64,000 nucleotides of DNA from positions 3,286,001-3,350,000 of the forward strand of contig NZ_CP051516.1 in assembly GCF_012689525.1 (NCBI RefSeq). Direction: 5' to 3'. The DNA comes from Paraburkholderia aromaticivorans. GTDB taxonomy: Bacteria > Pseudomonadota > Gammaproteobacteria > Burkholderiales > Burkholderiaceae. The position numbers were made by a program, and so were the translations under genes. The notes under the pieces were generated by a model. The model did no database searches, was not told where the DNA came from, and was given only the letters and a program-made list of their open reading frames with translations. Positions within the stretch are counted from its first letter, which is position 1; every line of letters begins with the position of its first letter. Shown here in pieces: positions 55,796-64,000 of the stretch.

Positions 55796-56185
55796 TCAGT
55801 GCTTTTTCTGCAATTGCCAGGTGCCGCTACCCTGCTTGCAGAACTGCGGGCGCAGGTTCATCGATTGCCCCTTGGCACGCAGCACGACGCCGAGGTCGCG
55901 GCACGTGCGATCGCCCTCTTTGGCCGTGCTGGCCATGGTGATCGCGGCGTCGATCTTCACGCTATTGCCCGTGCCTTCGTTGACCCAGTTCGCGGTTTCG
56001 CCGTCCTGCTTGTCGTTCAGCGCGGAGAAGACCGCCTTTTTGACGGAGTCGATGTCGCGTTGCTTCATGTAGCTAATCGGCGTGTCGTTCAGAAAACCAA
56101 GATTCGCAGCTTGCGCGCCGATCGCAGCACCCAGCAACAGGCTAGCGGCGATCAGTTGAGACAGGACACGGGTTCGCATCGACAT
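55796..56185 (-). CDS. Secreted protein resembling RT0821/17-kDa surface antigen family
   Basis: A 129-residue exported protein. Start at 56185 follows a GAGGAG site at 8 bases and opens a signal peptide ending IGAQAA. The mature C-terminal stretch NWVNEGTGNSVKIDAAITM, two cysteines and WQLQK resemble the end of RT0821/Lpp0805-type surface antigens. An upstream in-frame ATG at 56332 would spoil the signal peptide. Function unknown. Confidence 0.72.
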   Translation of the reverse strand: MSMRTRVLSQLIAASLLLGAAIGAQAANLGFLNDTPISYMKQRDIDSVKKAVFSALNDKQDGETANWVNEGTGNSVKIDAAITMASTAKEGDRTCRDLGVVLRAKGQSMNLRPQFCKQGSGTWQLQKKH

Positions 56186-56480
56186 GAAGGGTTCTCCTCG
56201 GAAGTGTTCGGCGGTCTCGAGCGCGCATGGCGCCTCGTGATCTGGACCCCAAAAGCATAGCATGCCCCCCTCGAAGGGACCGCGAGAAACGGCCGCGTGC
56301 CGAAGTGGACGAACGAGCGCCAGCCTTGGCACACGACGCGCCTCATTCCCAGAATCAGGCGCCAGCGGACATAGTAAGCGCCCCTAATTTTAGGACGGCT
56401 CCGATTCCTGGCACCAAGACGTTTTCTTAAGATTGATTAGTTGCGCCTCCGCGCCAATCAGAATCTGAAGACGTCCCGCC

Positions 56481-56720
56481 ATGCACACCCTCGCCGCCCT
56501 CGAAACCATTGCTATCGCGCTTGCGCTGCTGTGCGTCGCGCTCGTGCCGGTTGCGATCAGCCGCGATCCCGGACTCGCGCGGCGCGTCGTGCGGATGGAA
56601 GCCTTGCCTCACGCCCGCTGGCCCAATCTGCTGACGCGCGTCGGCATCGCCTGCGTGTTGCTCTCCTTCGCTCTGCTGCTCGCCAGCTGCTATTACATGC
56701 TGGCGAGCGCCGGCAACTAA
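56481..56720 (+). CDS. Small two-helix membrane protein (79 aa), function unknown
   Basis: Residues about 5-27 and 52-76 are hydrophobic, separated by a short basic loop (SRDPGLARRVVRMEALPHARW). The second helix ends with two cysteine-tyrosine residues near YYML. There is no strong ribosome-binding site but coding-like composition is consistent. I do not recognise a family. Confidence 0.6.
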   Translation: MHTLAALETIAIALALLCVALVPVAISRDPGLARRVVRMEALPHARWPNLLTRVGIACVLLSFALLLASCYYMLASAGN

Positions 56721-56768
56721 TGCTGGCCTGAGCGACCGGCTACGCCAGCCGCCATCGCATCACCTGCA

Positions 56769-58163
56769 TCACTTCGCGGCCACTGAATCGGCCGCCCCGC
56801 TTCCCGCCTTATACCCGTCCGTCAGCGTCTTCAGAAACGCGACCACGTCCTTGATTTCCGCCTCGTCGAGCGCCGGCTTGTCACCCGGCTTGCGGTCGAA
56901 CGGCGGATCGGTATTCAGATTAGCCCAGTACTGCTGAGGCAGATCGTCGAACTTCCGCACTTTGCCTTTCGCCACCGGATAGAACTTCTCCGGGTTCGTG
57001 TCGCGCTGGGCATAAAAGCGCACTACCTGATCGAGCGAATGGTAGATGCCGTTGTGGAAGAAGCTTTTCTTCAGCGCCACATTGCGCAGCGTCGGTGTGC
57101 GGAAGATGCCGCAAAACTCGGCGCGGCCCTTCAGATCGGTGCGCTCCGGGCCGCAGGCGCCCAGGTCGTAGAAATGCGGATCGCGATTCACGGACAGCGC
57201 GCGATTGCGCGGCACGCCGATCGCGATCAAACCGAAATCGCTGAACTGCGGCGGCGCGCCGTCCATGGTGCGCTGGCTGATGTGACAGCTCGCGCAATTG
57301 CCTTTTTTCTCGTCATTGAAGAGTTGCAGGCCGCGCAGTTCGGCTTGCGTCAGCTGCGCCTTGCCCGCCAGATAGGCGTCGTATTTGCTGGTGTACGGAT
57401 AGAACGTTTCCGGCGTCTGCTCGAAGGTTTCGAGCGCTTGCAGCACGGCTTTGAAGGTGGCGTCGTCGCTATCGAAAATCTGTGCGCCGAAGGCCGCGCG
57501 GAAAGCGTCGGCGTATGGCGCGGCCTTGACTGCCGCCGTGACTTTGGCCGGCGTGCTGCCCATTTCGAACGACGACAGCAGCGGAATGCGCGCCTGGTCG
57601 CCGCCTCGGTCGACGCGGCCATCCCAGGTCAGGCCGCCGGTCGGTCCCGCATCCACGCTTTCGTCGCCTTCGTCGTCCGACTCGTGATAGTGCTCGGCGA
57701 ACGCCGGCACCGACTGCAGATACTTCAACGTCGGCGCGGCGCGCATGCCGGTACGGTGCATATCGTTGCCGCCCAGTTGCACCGACAACGCATTGGCCGG
57801 CGAGAACCCATGCTCCGGACTGTGACACGACGCGCAAGCGAGCTTGCCCGAACCGGAGAGCGACGCGTCGAAAAAAAGCTGCTTGCCGAGCGCCGTCATC
57901 TGCCGCACGGATTCGTAGACTTGCGCACGGGACTGGCCCGTTTCATGAGCGCCGACTTGCACAACCGACGTCGCCGACGGCACGGACGAAGGCGACACGC
58001 CAGCGCCCGTGCTCGCCGCGGCACTCGCGACGGCACCCGTGCCCGGCGCACCCGCATCGCACACGGCAAGCGTCAAGGTCATGGCCGTCAGCGCGAACGC
58101 TGTCGCTTGCCGCATGCGCTTCGCTGCGAGCCCGGCGTCATGCCGCGCCTCGACCCGAGCCAT
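56769..58163 (-). CDS. Di-heme cytochrome c peroxidase (MauG/CcpA-like), probable lipoprotein
   Basis: A 464-residue protein with two CASCH heme-binding sites (near 124 and 282), matching bacterial cytochrome c peroxidases of the MauG family. Start at 58163 (MARVEARHDAG) follows a GGA; the following hydrophobic stretch ends in LAVC, a possible lipobox. Distinct segments are GLTWDGRVDRGGDQARIPL and FRTPTLRNVALKKSFFHNG. It is divergent from the phosphoesterase gene, with a palindrome between. Confidence 0.88.
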   Translation of the reverse strand: MARVEARHDAGLAAKRMRQATAFALTAMTLTLAVCDAGAPGTGAVASAAASTGAGVSPSSVPSATSVVQVGAHETGQSRAQVYESVRQMTALGKQLFFDASLSGSGKLACASCHSPEHGFSPANALSVQLGGNDMHRTGMRAAPTLKYLQSVPAFAEHYHESDDEGDESVDAGPTGGLTWDGRVDRGGDQARIPLLSSFEMGSTPAKVTAAVKAAPYADAFRAAFGAQIFDSDDATFKAVLQALETFEQTPETFYPYTSKYDAYLAGKAQLTQAELRGLQLFNDEKKGNCASCHISQRTMDGAPPQFSDFGLIAIGVPRNRALSVNRDPHFYDLGACGPERTDLKGRAEFCGIFRTPTLRNVALKKSFFHNGIYHSLDQVVRFYAQRDTNPEKFYPVAKGKVRKFDDLPQQYWANLNTDPPFDRKPGDKPALDEAEIKDVVAFLKTLTDGYKAGSGAADSVAAK

Positions 58164-58248
58164 TATTTTCCGAATCCCCGTCAGACCTGGCCGCATATGA
58201 AAGATGTGAGTTTGCGATAGTGAAGTCCGCGAGCGTATTTCATCCGCA

Positions 58249-58266
58249 TGTCGTTTAAATGACATA
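58249..58266. promoter_or_regulatory. 18-bp near-palindrome in the peroxidase-phosphoesterase intergenic region
   Basis: ATGTCGTTTAAATGACAT is a perfect inverted repeat except for one symmetric pair. It lies 86 bp upstream of the peroxidase start and 107 bp upstream of the phosphoesterase start, in an AT-rich stretch. The binding factor is unknown. Confidence 0.45.
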
Positions 58267-58372
58267 TAGCCGACGATAGTTTTCAATCAGAAGTGATTCG
58301 TAATTAATTACATCTTTCTGTCAAATTGCCTTGCCAAACTTTCGCCCGCGGTCATCCGTGTAAGGAGTTCAG

Positions 58373-59989
58373 ATGGCCCGTCCCCAACGCGAGAGAGAGA
58401 AACCACATCAAATGAACAAGAAACTGATCTGCGCGACGCCTATCGCGATCGCAGCAGCGTTGAGCCTGTATGCCTGCGGCGGTGACAAAGTCAACGAACC
58501 GGACATCACGTCGATCAAGAACGTCGTGGTGATCTACGCGGAAAACCGCAGCTTCGACAACCTGTACGGCAACTTCCCGGGCGCCAACGGTCTGCAGAAC
58601 GTGACGGCGGCGAGCGCCACGCAGATGGACCGCAACGGCACGTCGCTCGCGACGCTGCCGCAGGTGTGGAACGGCCTGACGCAAACCGGCGTGACGCCGG
58701 TGATCACACAGGCCATGACGGCGAATCTGCCGAACAGCCCGTTCGCCATCGACGACCCGAAGGGTTTCAACACGCCGATCACGGCGACGACGCGCGACCT
58801 GTATCACCGCTTCTACGAGAACCAGATGCAGATCAACGGCGGCAAGAACGACAAGTTCGCCGCCTGGGCGGATTCGGGCGGCCTCATAATGGGCCATTAC
58901 ACGCTCGACGCCGACAAGCTGCCGCTGTGGAAGATCGCCCAGCAATACACGCTCGCCGACAACTTCTTCATGGGCGCATTCGGCGGCTCGTTCCTGAACC
59001 ACCAGTGGCTGGTGTGCGCGTGCACGCCGACTTATCCGAACGCGGACAAGAGCGTGGCGGCCGGCTCGATCGCGTCGGTGGAAAGCGACGGTGTCACGCT
59101 CAAGCTCGCATCCAACTCGCCGGCTTCGGCGCTGAGCGGACCGCCCAAATACGTGAATTCCGGCAACCTCACGCCTGATTTCTACGCGATCAACACGATG
59201 CAGCCGCCGTATCAGCCGAGCGGCAACAAGGCGGCGAGCGGCGGCGACGCGAATTTCGCCGACCCGACCCAGGCCACTACCCTGCCGGCGCAGTCGCAGC
59301 AGCACATCGGCGATCTGCTGAACAACGCGAAGGTGTCGTGGGCATGGTACGGCGGCGCGTGGGGCGCGGCGGTGTCGGCGGCGCAAAACGGGACGTCGAA
59401 TGTGATTTACGGCGCGAATCTGACGGCGCCGAACTTCCAGCCGCATCACCAGCCGTTCAACTACTTCGCCGACCTCGCGCCGGGCACGGCGAACCGTTCG
59501 CAGCATTTGCTCGACGGCGGTCTGGCCGGCTCGGAGTTCATCAAGGCGATCGACAACGGCACGCTGCCGCAAGTGTCGTTCTACAAGCCGCAAGGCAACC
59601 TGAACGAACACGCGGGCTACACCGATGTGGCGTCGGGCGACCAGCACATCGCGGACCTGATCTCGCATCTGCAGAAGAGCCCGCAGTGGAACAACATGGT
59701 GGTGGTCGTGACGTACGACGAGAACGGCGGCTTCTGGGATCACGTGTCGCCGCCGAAGGCCGACCGCTGGGGTCCGGGCACGCGTATTCCGGCGCTGATC
59801 ATCTCGCCGTATGCGAAGAAGGGTTACGTCGATCACACGCAGTACGACACCACGTCGATCCTGCGCTTCATCACGCACCGCTTCTCGCTGCCGACGCTGC
59901 CGGGTATCGCGGCGCGCGACGCCGCGCTGGTGAGCAACGGCAGCAAGCCGATGGGCGACCTCACGGCCGCATTGAACATCAAGCCCTGA
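58373..59989 (+). CDS. Exported acid phosphatase / phospholipase C-like phosphoesterase, lipoprotein
   Basis: A 538-residue phosphoesterase-family (PF04185) enzyme. The start at 58373 has an AAGGAG site at 5 bases; an internal ATG at 58412 would give a cleaner lipoprotein signal. A lipobox LYAC follows the hydrophobic segment, so it is likely anchored. Metal and catalytic motifs are VVVIYAENRSFDNLYG, GSFLNHQWL, QPFNYFADLAPG and VTYDENGGFWDHV with the GTRIPALIISPYAK segment. Substrate may be phosphate monoesters or phospholipid. Confidence 0.9.
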   Translation: MARPQREREKPHQMNKKLICATPIAIAAALSLYACGGDKVNEPDITSIKNVVVIYAENRSFDNLYGNFPGANGLQNVTAASATQMDRNGTSLATLPQVWNGLTQTGVTPVITQAMTANLPNSPFAIDDPKGFNTPITATTRDLYHRFYENQMQINGGKNDKFAAWADSGGLIMGHYTLDADKLPLWKIAQQYTLADNFFMGAFGGSFLNHQWLVCACTPTYPNADKSVAAGSIASVESDGVTLKLASNSPASALSGPPKYVNSGNLTPDFYAINTMQPPYQPSGNKAASGGDANFADPTQATTLPAQSQQHIGDLLNNAKVSWAWYGGAWGAAVSAAQNGTSNVIYGANLTAPNFQPHHQPFNYFADLAPGTANRSQHLLDGGLAGSEFIKAIDNGTLPQVSFYKPQGNLNEHAGYTDVASGDQHIADLISHLQKSPQWNNMVVVVTYDENGGFWDHVSPPKADRWGPGTRIPALIISPYAKKGYVDHTQYDTTSILRFITHRFSLPTLPGIAARDAALVSNGSKPMGDLTAALNIKP

Positions 59990-60070
59990 GCGAAGGGCAG
60001 AAGGCATTCGATTTCAGACGGACGACGTTAAGCGGTAAGCAGCAGTCCACCTGAGGGTGAGACTTTGACA

Positions 60071-60094
60071 GGGCAGCTTCGGCTGCCCTTTTTT
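60071..60094 (+). terminator. Rho-independent terminator of the phosphoesterase gene
   Basis: GGGCAGC-TTCG-GCTGCCC with a T-run, 82 bp after the stop. Confidence 0.92.
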
Positions 60095-60236
60095 ACGGCC
60101 GTCCCGTGAACGCCGAGTCCGACGCGTTTTCATGAGCGGCGTATGCTTCGACCCAGGACGCGATCGTCTCGTCGATCGTGGCTCGATACCTTTCGCAACG
60201 CGCTGCAGGCTTGCCCACATTCAGGAGTTCGACAGC

Positions 60237-60620
60237 ATGACTGAAAAAACCATCAAGGTGCCCGGTCCCGACCATCCGATCACGGTCGAACCCGCCAAAG
60301 CACGCGTGGTCGTGACCGTCGCCGGCAAGGTGATCGCGGATACCGCCAAGGCGCTCGTGCTGCGCGAAGCGTCCTATCCGGCGGTGTATTACATTCCGCG
60401 CAACGATGTCGAGATGACGCTGCTGGAGCGCACCGATCACGCGACCTATTGCCCGTACAAGGGCGATTGCGCGTACTACAGCATTCCGTCAGGCGGCGAA
60501 AAGACAGTCAATGCGGTGTGGACTTATGAGTCGCCGTATGCGGCGGTGAAGGAGATCGCGCAACATCTGGCGTTCTATCCGAACCGCGTCGACTCGATTG
60601 ATGTGAAACCGGCGGAGTGA
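60237..60620 (+). CDS. DUF427 family protein
   Basis: A 127-residue single-domain DUF427 protein starting MTEKTIKVPGPDHPITVEPA. The conserved ASYPAVYYIPRNDV, TYCPYKGDCAYYSI and YPNRVDSI segments are all present. An AGGAG site lies 9 bases before the ATG at 60237. The family has no firm function; the conserved cysteines and histidines suggest ligand or metal binding. Confidence 0.88.
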   Translation: MTEKTIKVPGPDHPITVEPAKARVVVTVAGKVIADTAKALVLREASYPAVYYIPRNDVEMTLLERTDHATYCPYKGDCAYYSIPSGGEKTVNAVWTYESPYAAVKEIAQHLAFYPNRVDSIDVKPAE

Positions 60621-60698
60621 CAGTCGCGCGTAGCGCGGCGGAAGCGATCCGCGACTCTCGCCGCGTTGCGCGGCGAGCGCGCTCGCCAACATGAGAAG

Positions 60699-60772
60699 TA
60701 CGGCAGGAGGGACTCGAACCCCCCACCCTCGGCTTAGAAGGCCGATGCTCTATCCAGCTGAGCTACTGCCGT
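60699..60772 (-). tRNA. tRNA-Arg, anticodon TCT
   Basis: On the minus strand the transcript folds as a cloverleaf: acceptor ACGGCAG/CTGCCGT, D-arm GCTCAGCTGGATAGAGC, anticodon stem TCGGC-CTTCTAA-GCCGA with anticodon TCT, and T-arm GGGGG-TTCGAGT-CCCTC. The CCA end is not encoded. It reads AGA codons. No integrase or duplicated 3' end marks it as an attachment site. Confidence 0.96.
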
Positions 60773-61062
60773 ATTGAAGTGAGGCGATGCCACCCTGTAC
60801 AACGTGCATCGCCCGCAATGAGAACCTGCTTTCGGCTATTGGAACCTGTGCTTCTGCAAGCCACAGGGTTCGCGGAATACCGAAATTCTAACTGACCATG
60901 CCGCAGACGTGAAATATACGCCGGCTGCTGGCCCACGATCTGCGCGTCACACCGGCCGCCGCGAGTCACGAAACAAACGGGCCCGGCAAGTTGAGCCGGG
61001 CCCGGATTATAACCGATCGTCCCCTGCCCGCCAGCACACGCTAACGGACATGGCGAACGCAA

Positions 61063-61893
61063 TCAGACCGGTTGCGGATGCAGCATGAACCAGCCGAGGA
61101 ACACGATACCGGCGATCACGCAATACACGCCGAACGACGCCAGACGTCCGCGGCCTTCGAAATAGCGCATCAGGAAACGCACGCTGAGATAGGCGGCGAT
61201 CGCGGTCAGCACGCCGCCGAGCAACGCGTCGGCGAGTTGGCCCGGCGCATGGAACAGCTTCGGCAACTCGAGCACGCCGGCCGCGAAGATGATCGGCGTA
61301 CCGAGCAGGAACGAGAATTCCGCCGACTTCTCCGCCGTCAGGCCGGCCGCATTGCCGGCGATCATCGTCAGACCACTGCGCGAGAAACCCGGAATCAACG
61401 CGCCGATCTGCGCGAGACCGACAAAAAACGCCTGGCCGAAACTCAGCTTCTCCGGTGCCTGATGCGCACGCGAGCGCTGCAGGCGATCGCCGAACCACAG
61501 CAGTACGCCGTTGACGATCAGCGCGATCGCGACGATCCGCAGGTCGTGGAAAAGCCGCTCGAGCCGCTTTTCCAGCAGCAGTCCGACCAGACCCGCCGGA
61601 ATCGTGCCGATGATGAGTGCCCACATCATGTGCGCGTCGTCGTTGCGGCGGCCGCCGAACGACGCGAAGAAGCCGCGTACCAGCGCGCACCAGCGTTTGC
61701 GGAAGTACCACAGCAGCGCGAGCGCCGTGCCGAGATGCAACGCGACGAGGAACGGCAGCAATTGCGGCGCGTGTTTGTCGATATGCATACCGAACAGTGC
61801 GGGTACGAGCAACGTATGGCCGAGGCTGCTCACCGGAAACAGTTCGGTGACGCCTTGCAGCACGCTCAGGAAAATGAGAAACGACAGGTTCAC
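61063..61893 (-). CDS. uppP: Undecaprenyl-diphosphatase
   Basis: A 276-residue polytopic phosphatase that recycles undecaprenyl-PP in peptidoglycan synthesis and gives bacitracin tolerance. The [20 protein letters not shown] and [11 protein letters not shown] motifs carry the catalytic residues. About eight hydrophobic helices are visible. It is transcribed toward tRNA-Arg and seems monocistronic. Confidence 0.95.
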   Translation of the reverse strand: MNLSFLIFLSVLQGVTELFPVSSLGHTLLVPALFGMHIDKHAPQLLPFLVALHLGTALALLWYFRKRWCALVRGFFASFGGRRNDDAHMMWALIIGTIPAGLVGLLLEKRLERLFHDLRIVAIALIVNGVLLWFGDRLQRSRAHQAPEKLSFGQAFFVGLAQIGALIPGFSRSGLTMIAGNAAGLTAEKSAEFSFLLGTPIIFAAGVLELPKLFHAPGQLADALLGGVLTAIAAYLSVRFLMRYFEGRGRLASFGVYCVIAGIVFLGWFMLHPQPV

Positions 61894-62209
61894 GCGGGCG
61901 TCCTTGTAAGGAAAATGTCGGGGACAAGCGCGCCGGATAAGGAATCCACGGGCGCCTCAAAGCGCACCGATTATGCCTGGCTGCAATGTCAGCGCCAAGC
62001 GTTTGAACCGCATTCGGGGAAATATTGTGCGTTGCGTCACAACTCGAAACCGTTGTTACGCCACAGAAAAAGAAGCGGGCCGCCGTGAATGGCCGCCCTC
62101 TGGGATCAGCAGAATGACGCGAAGCGAACTGCGTGGTGCCCGGCAGAAGAATCGTCCAGCGGACGGGATGCCTTTGACGAGCTGAGCAAGACGATGCGAG
62201 ATGCCCGGA
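61894..62209. other. Region upstream of uppP, downstream of the 28-codon gene
   Basis: These 316 bp should hold the uppP promoter (minus strand) and, at 62065-62098, a terminator for the small gene. Nothing else is evident. Confidence 0.45.
62065..62098 (-). terminator. Terminator-like hairpin on the minus strand
   Basis: On the minus strand GGGC-G-GCC-ATTCAC-GGC-G-GCCC is followed by CTTCTTTTTCT. It lies 112 bp beyond the stop of the 28-codon gene and would end its transcript before uppP. Confidence 0.6.
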
Positions 62210-62296
62210 TCAGCGTTCGAGCTTGTAAAAGAAGTAGACCGTGCTTGCCGCGAACATGCCGAACAAAGTGACAGCCATTGCCATTGCGAGATCCAT
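62210..62296 (-). CDS. 28-residue membrane protein (unannotated small ORF)
   Basis: From the ATG at 62296 the minus strand encodes MDLAMAMAVTLFGMFAASTV followed by YFFYKLER and stop. It is one hydrophobic helix of about 24 residues with a short charged C-terminus, like regulatory or subunit-type miniproteins (KdpF, CydX, MetS-like). A textbook AGGAGG lies 6 bases upstream and can pair with GCCTC next to it. Upstream is a GCCCGGT/ACCGGGC leader hairpin and downstream a terminator. The partner protein is unknown. Confidence 0.7.
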   Translation of the reverse strand: MDLAMAMAVTLFGMFAASTVYFFYKLER

Positions 62297-62544
62297 ACAG
62301 CCTCCTGAGGCAGTCTCGCCCGGTCGTCGAAGTTACCGGGCAGTCAGACGAATTATCAGCAAGGATGGCCTCGCGGCGACACCCGCAATTTCCCCAGAAG
62401 GGTTTCCCCGTAGCGGAAAGCAGCGCAAAATCATTCTCTCGCGTGGCGCCGCGTGGCAAATTCCGACGCTCGCACGTCGGGATGCCGCCGCCTCCGGGCT
62501 ACCTTGTCTCTGCCTTCAACCTTCTACTCATCAATCCATCGACC

Positions 62545-63453
62545 ATGCCCCTCTCCCCGCAACAGGACATTCTCGAGATCGCCCAGGACGCCTCCGTGCT
62601 CCGTTTCGCGCCGCAAGCCGGCGGCCGACTGATGTCGTGGACGATCGACGGCGAAGAAGTCATCCGTTGGCCGGAGCATGCCGACTGGAGCCAGCCGGCG
62701 CGGATTCGCGGCGGCAACCCGTTGCTGTTCCCGTTTCTCGGCCGGCATCGGCTCGACGGCAAGATCGGTTATTGGCGTGACGCTCAGGGCACGGTGCGCG
62801 AACTGCCGATGCACGGCTTCGCCCGCGACCTGCCGTTCGAAGCCCACGCCGACGTGCACGGCGCCGGCCTGCGCTTGATCCTGACCGACAGCGAGGCAAC
62901 CCGCGGCGGCTATCCATTCGGCTTCCGTTTCGAGGCCGCCTACAACCTCGTCGATGCGCACACGCTCGACGTCACGTTCACCACCACCAATACCGGCGAT
63001 ACGCGCCTGCCCTACTACGCCGGCCATCACTTCTACTTCACGCTGCCGCACACGCAGCGTGGCGAAACCTCGCTGGAGCTGCCGCGCACGCAACGGTGCT
63101 ATCAGCAGGAGGACGGTTCGATCAGCGCAGCCGAGCCCGGCGAAGCGCGCTATACGCTCGACGAGGCGCGCATCCATGACCGCTTCCATTGCCTCGTCGG
63201 CACGCCGGATCAACCGGTGCGGCTCATCGCGCCGGGTCTCGACCGGCTCGTCACCATCGACCTGCAACGGCCGGGCTCGGTGCCCTGGTACGCCGTGACC
63301 ACGTGGACCGAAGCCGCGGAGTCGGACTTCTACTGTGTCGAACCGTGGCTCGGACTGCCGGACGCGATCCACAACGGCATGGGTCTGCGCTGGCTCGAAG
63401 CGGGGCAGACCGAGGTCGCCGCGCTGCGCATCAGCGTGACCAGGCTGGGTTGA
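62545..63453 (+). CDS. Aldose 1-epimerase family protein
   Basis: A 302-residue galactose-mutarotase-like protein starting MPLSPQQDILEIAQDASV at 62545. The conserved GGRLMSWTIDGEEVIRWPE, LPMHGFARDLPFE, GHHFYFTLP and CVEPWLGLPD segments carry the substrate-binding histidines and the catalytic glutamate. It is probably a sugar-phosphate or glucose mutarotase relative. The frame is open 89 codons upstream with no family similarity. Confidence 0.88.
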   Translation: MPLSPQQDILEIAQDASVLRFAPQAGGRLMSWTIDGEEVIRWPEHADWSQPARIRGGNPLLFPFLGRHRLDGKIGYWRDAQGTVRELPMHGFARDLPFEAHADVHGAGLRLILTDSEATRGGYPFGFRFEAAYNLVDAHTLDVTFTTTNTGDTRLPYYAGHHFYFTLPHTQRGETSLELPRTQRCYQQEDGSISAAEPGEARYTLDEARIHDRFHCLVGTPDQPVRLIAPGLDRLVTIDLQRPGSVPWYAVTTWTEAAESDFYCVEPWLGLPDAIHNGMGLRWLEAGQTEVAALRISVTRLG

Positions 63454-63578
63454 TTGCCGGGATTCCAGACAGAGCGGCGTGGCCGGATTTAAGGCGAATT
63501 TCGCTGCATTTCGCCGCACCCCACGCCGTGCGAGCCTGCCGCGCTGCCCGCTTTTCGCGTGTTGCAGCGCAAAACCGT

Positions 63579-63584
63579 TAGAAT
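63579..63584 (+). promoter_or_regulatory. Possible -10 box before the LysM lipoprotein gene
   Basis: TAGAAT at 63579-63584, 66 bp before the ATG, resembles other -10 boxes in this window. No good -35 hexamer is seen. Confidence 0.3.
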
Positions 63585-63649
63585 CGAGCGCTTTGTATCT
63601 ACCTGCCGCGTGATCGGGATCGGCGCGCGGCAGCGCTTTGCGAGGTCCA

Positions 63650-64000
63650 ATGGTTAACCCAACAAGAATGATGAAACGGCTCGCCTGCGCGTCGTTGGTG
63701 GCACTGCTCGCCGCGTGCGGGTCGGCGCCGGTGGGGCCGGGCTTTTATCGGGTGGAACGGGGCGATACGCTGTCGAAGATCGCGCGCAGTAGCCGGCAAT
63801 CGGTGCAAAGTATCGTGCGGTGGAACAATCTGAACAATCCGGACAGCATCGAGGTCGGCCAGGTGCTGCGCGTCGCGCCGCCGGGCGGCGCGGCATCGAC
63901 CAGCGGCGCGGTACGCAGCAGCGGAAGCGGCAGCGCTTCGGCCACACCGCGCCCGGCGCCGACCGATAGCGCGCCGTCCGCCGCGCCGGCTTCGACGATC
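63650..64000 (+). CDS. LysM-domain lipoprotein (NlpD-like), 3' end beyond window
   Basis: The 117 codons present start at ATG 63650 (MVNPTRMMKRLACASLVALL) and give a lipobox LLAAC, so the Cys is lipidated. A LysM domain follows: YRVERGDTLSKIARSSRQSV to VGQVLRVAPP. Then comes a Ser/Ala/Pro-rich linker that continues past the edge. This is the layout of NlpD/EnvC-like cell-division amidase activators, whose LytM domain would lie downstream. Confidence 0.85.
   Translation, partial: MVNPTRMMKRLACASLVALLAACGSAPVGPGFYRVERGDTLSKIARSSRQSVQSIVRWNNLNNPDSIEVGQVLRVAPPGGAASTSGAVRSSGSGSASATPRPAPTDSAPSAAPASTI

Noticed and set aside
58321..58350. PHO box before the phosphoesterase gene
   Set aside because: CTGTCAA followed by CCTTGCCAA has wrong spacing and weak second half; not convincing.
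60699..60772. tRNA-Arg as an integration site
   Set aside because: No integrase gene, no duplicated tRNA end and normal flanking genes on both sides.

Overview
The window is GC-rich, ordinary-looking chromosomal DNA from a member of the Burkholderiales. I read it as Paraburkholderia or a close relative, from the gene content, codon use and operon styles; this is an inference, not a database match. It holds about 53 protein genes, one tRNA-Arg(TCT), one clear pseudogene and a partial lipoprotein gene cut by the right edge. I see no prophage, CRISPR array, transposase or rRNA.

Layout. 0.1-2.3 kb: an SRAP/YedK abasic-site protein, a tiny membrane protein and a LysR regulator. 2.5-7.4 kb: a four-gene efflux operon (NodT-type outer-membrane factor, FUSC pump, DUF1656 peptide, HlyD adaptor) divergent from that LysR. 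7.5-8.1 kb: repeat element A. 8.2-18 kb: a chemoreceptor, a fosmidomycin-resistance-type MFS pump, propionyl-CoA synthetase, mtnN coupled to uvrD, and repeat element B. 18.3-23 kb: valS, galU, a TusA-like protein and a small lipoprotein. 23-35.3 kb: a divergent myo-inositol catabolic locus. Two Gfo/Idh/MocA dehydrogenases and an RpiR regulator run left; an ABC sugar importer followed by iolC, iolD, iolE and iolB runs right. A 21-bp palindrome overlaps the -35 box of the importer promoter. 35.3-40.2 kb: a decayed gene remnant, then a LIV-type ABC operon (livHMGF) headed by a thioesterase, with no binding protein and with a Walker A Lys-to-Arg change in LivF. 40.3-49.2 kb: a Nudix hydrolase, threonine aldolase, an MFS transporter carrying a low-complexity insertion, a LysR regulator, alaS and a class III CoA-transferase. 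49.4-64 kb: an alpha/beta hydrolase, ggt, glnS, an amino-acid-binding protein, a second Nudix protein, a di-heme peroxidase divergent from a phosphoesterase, a DUF427 protein, tRNA-Arg, uppP, a 28-residue membrane peptide missed by length cut-offs, an aldose-1-epimerase-like protein and the start of a LysM lipoprotein.

Most notable signals. (1) Two copies, in opposite orientation, of a non-coding element of about 0.7 kb whose two arms form a large inverted repeat. Its main hairpin is preserved by compensatory changes between arms. (2) Around both elements, and around the repeat insertion in the MFS gene, the top strand is strongly G/T-rich on the left and A/C-rich on the right. That flip looks like strand-specific damage spreading outward from a break or structure-prone point. 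(3) The unannotated 28-codon gene with its own ribosome-binding site and terminator. (4) The iol operator-promoter arrangement. (5) The apparently damaged or repurposed LIV transporter next to a pseudogene breakpoint.
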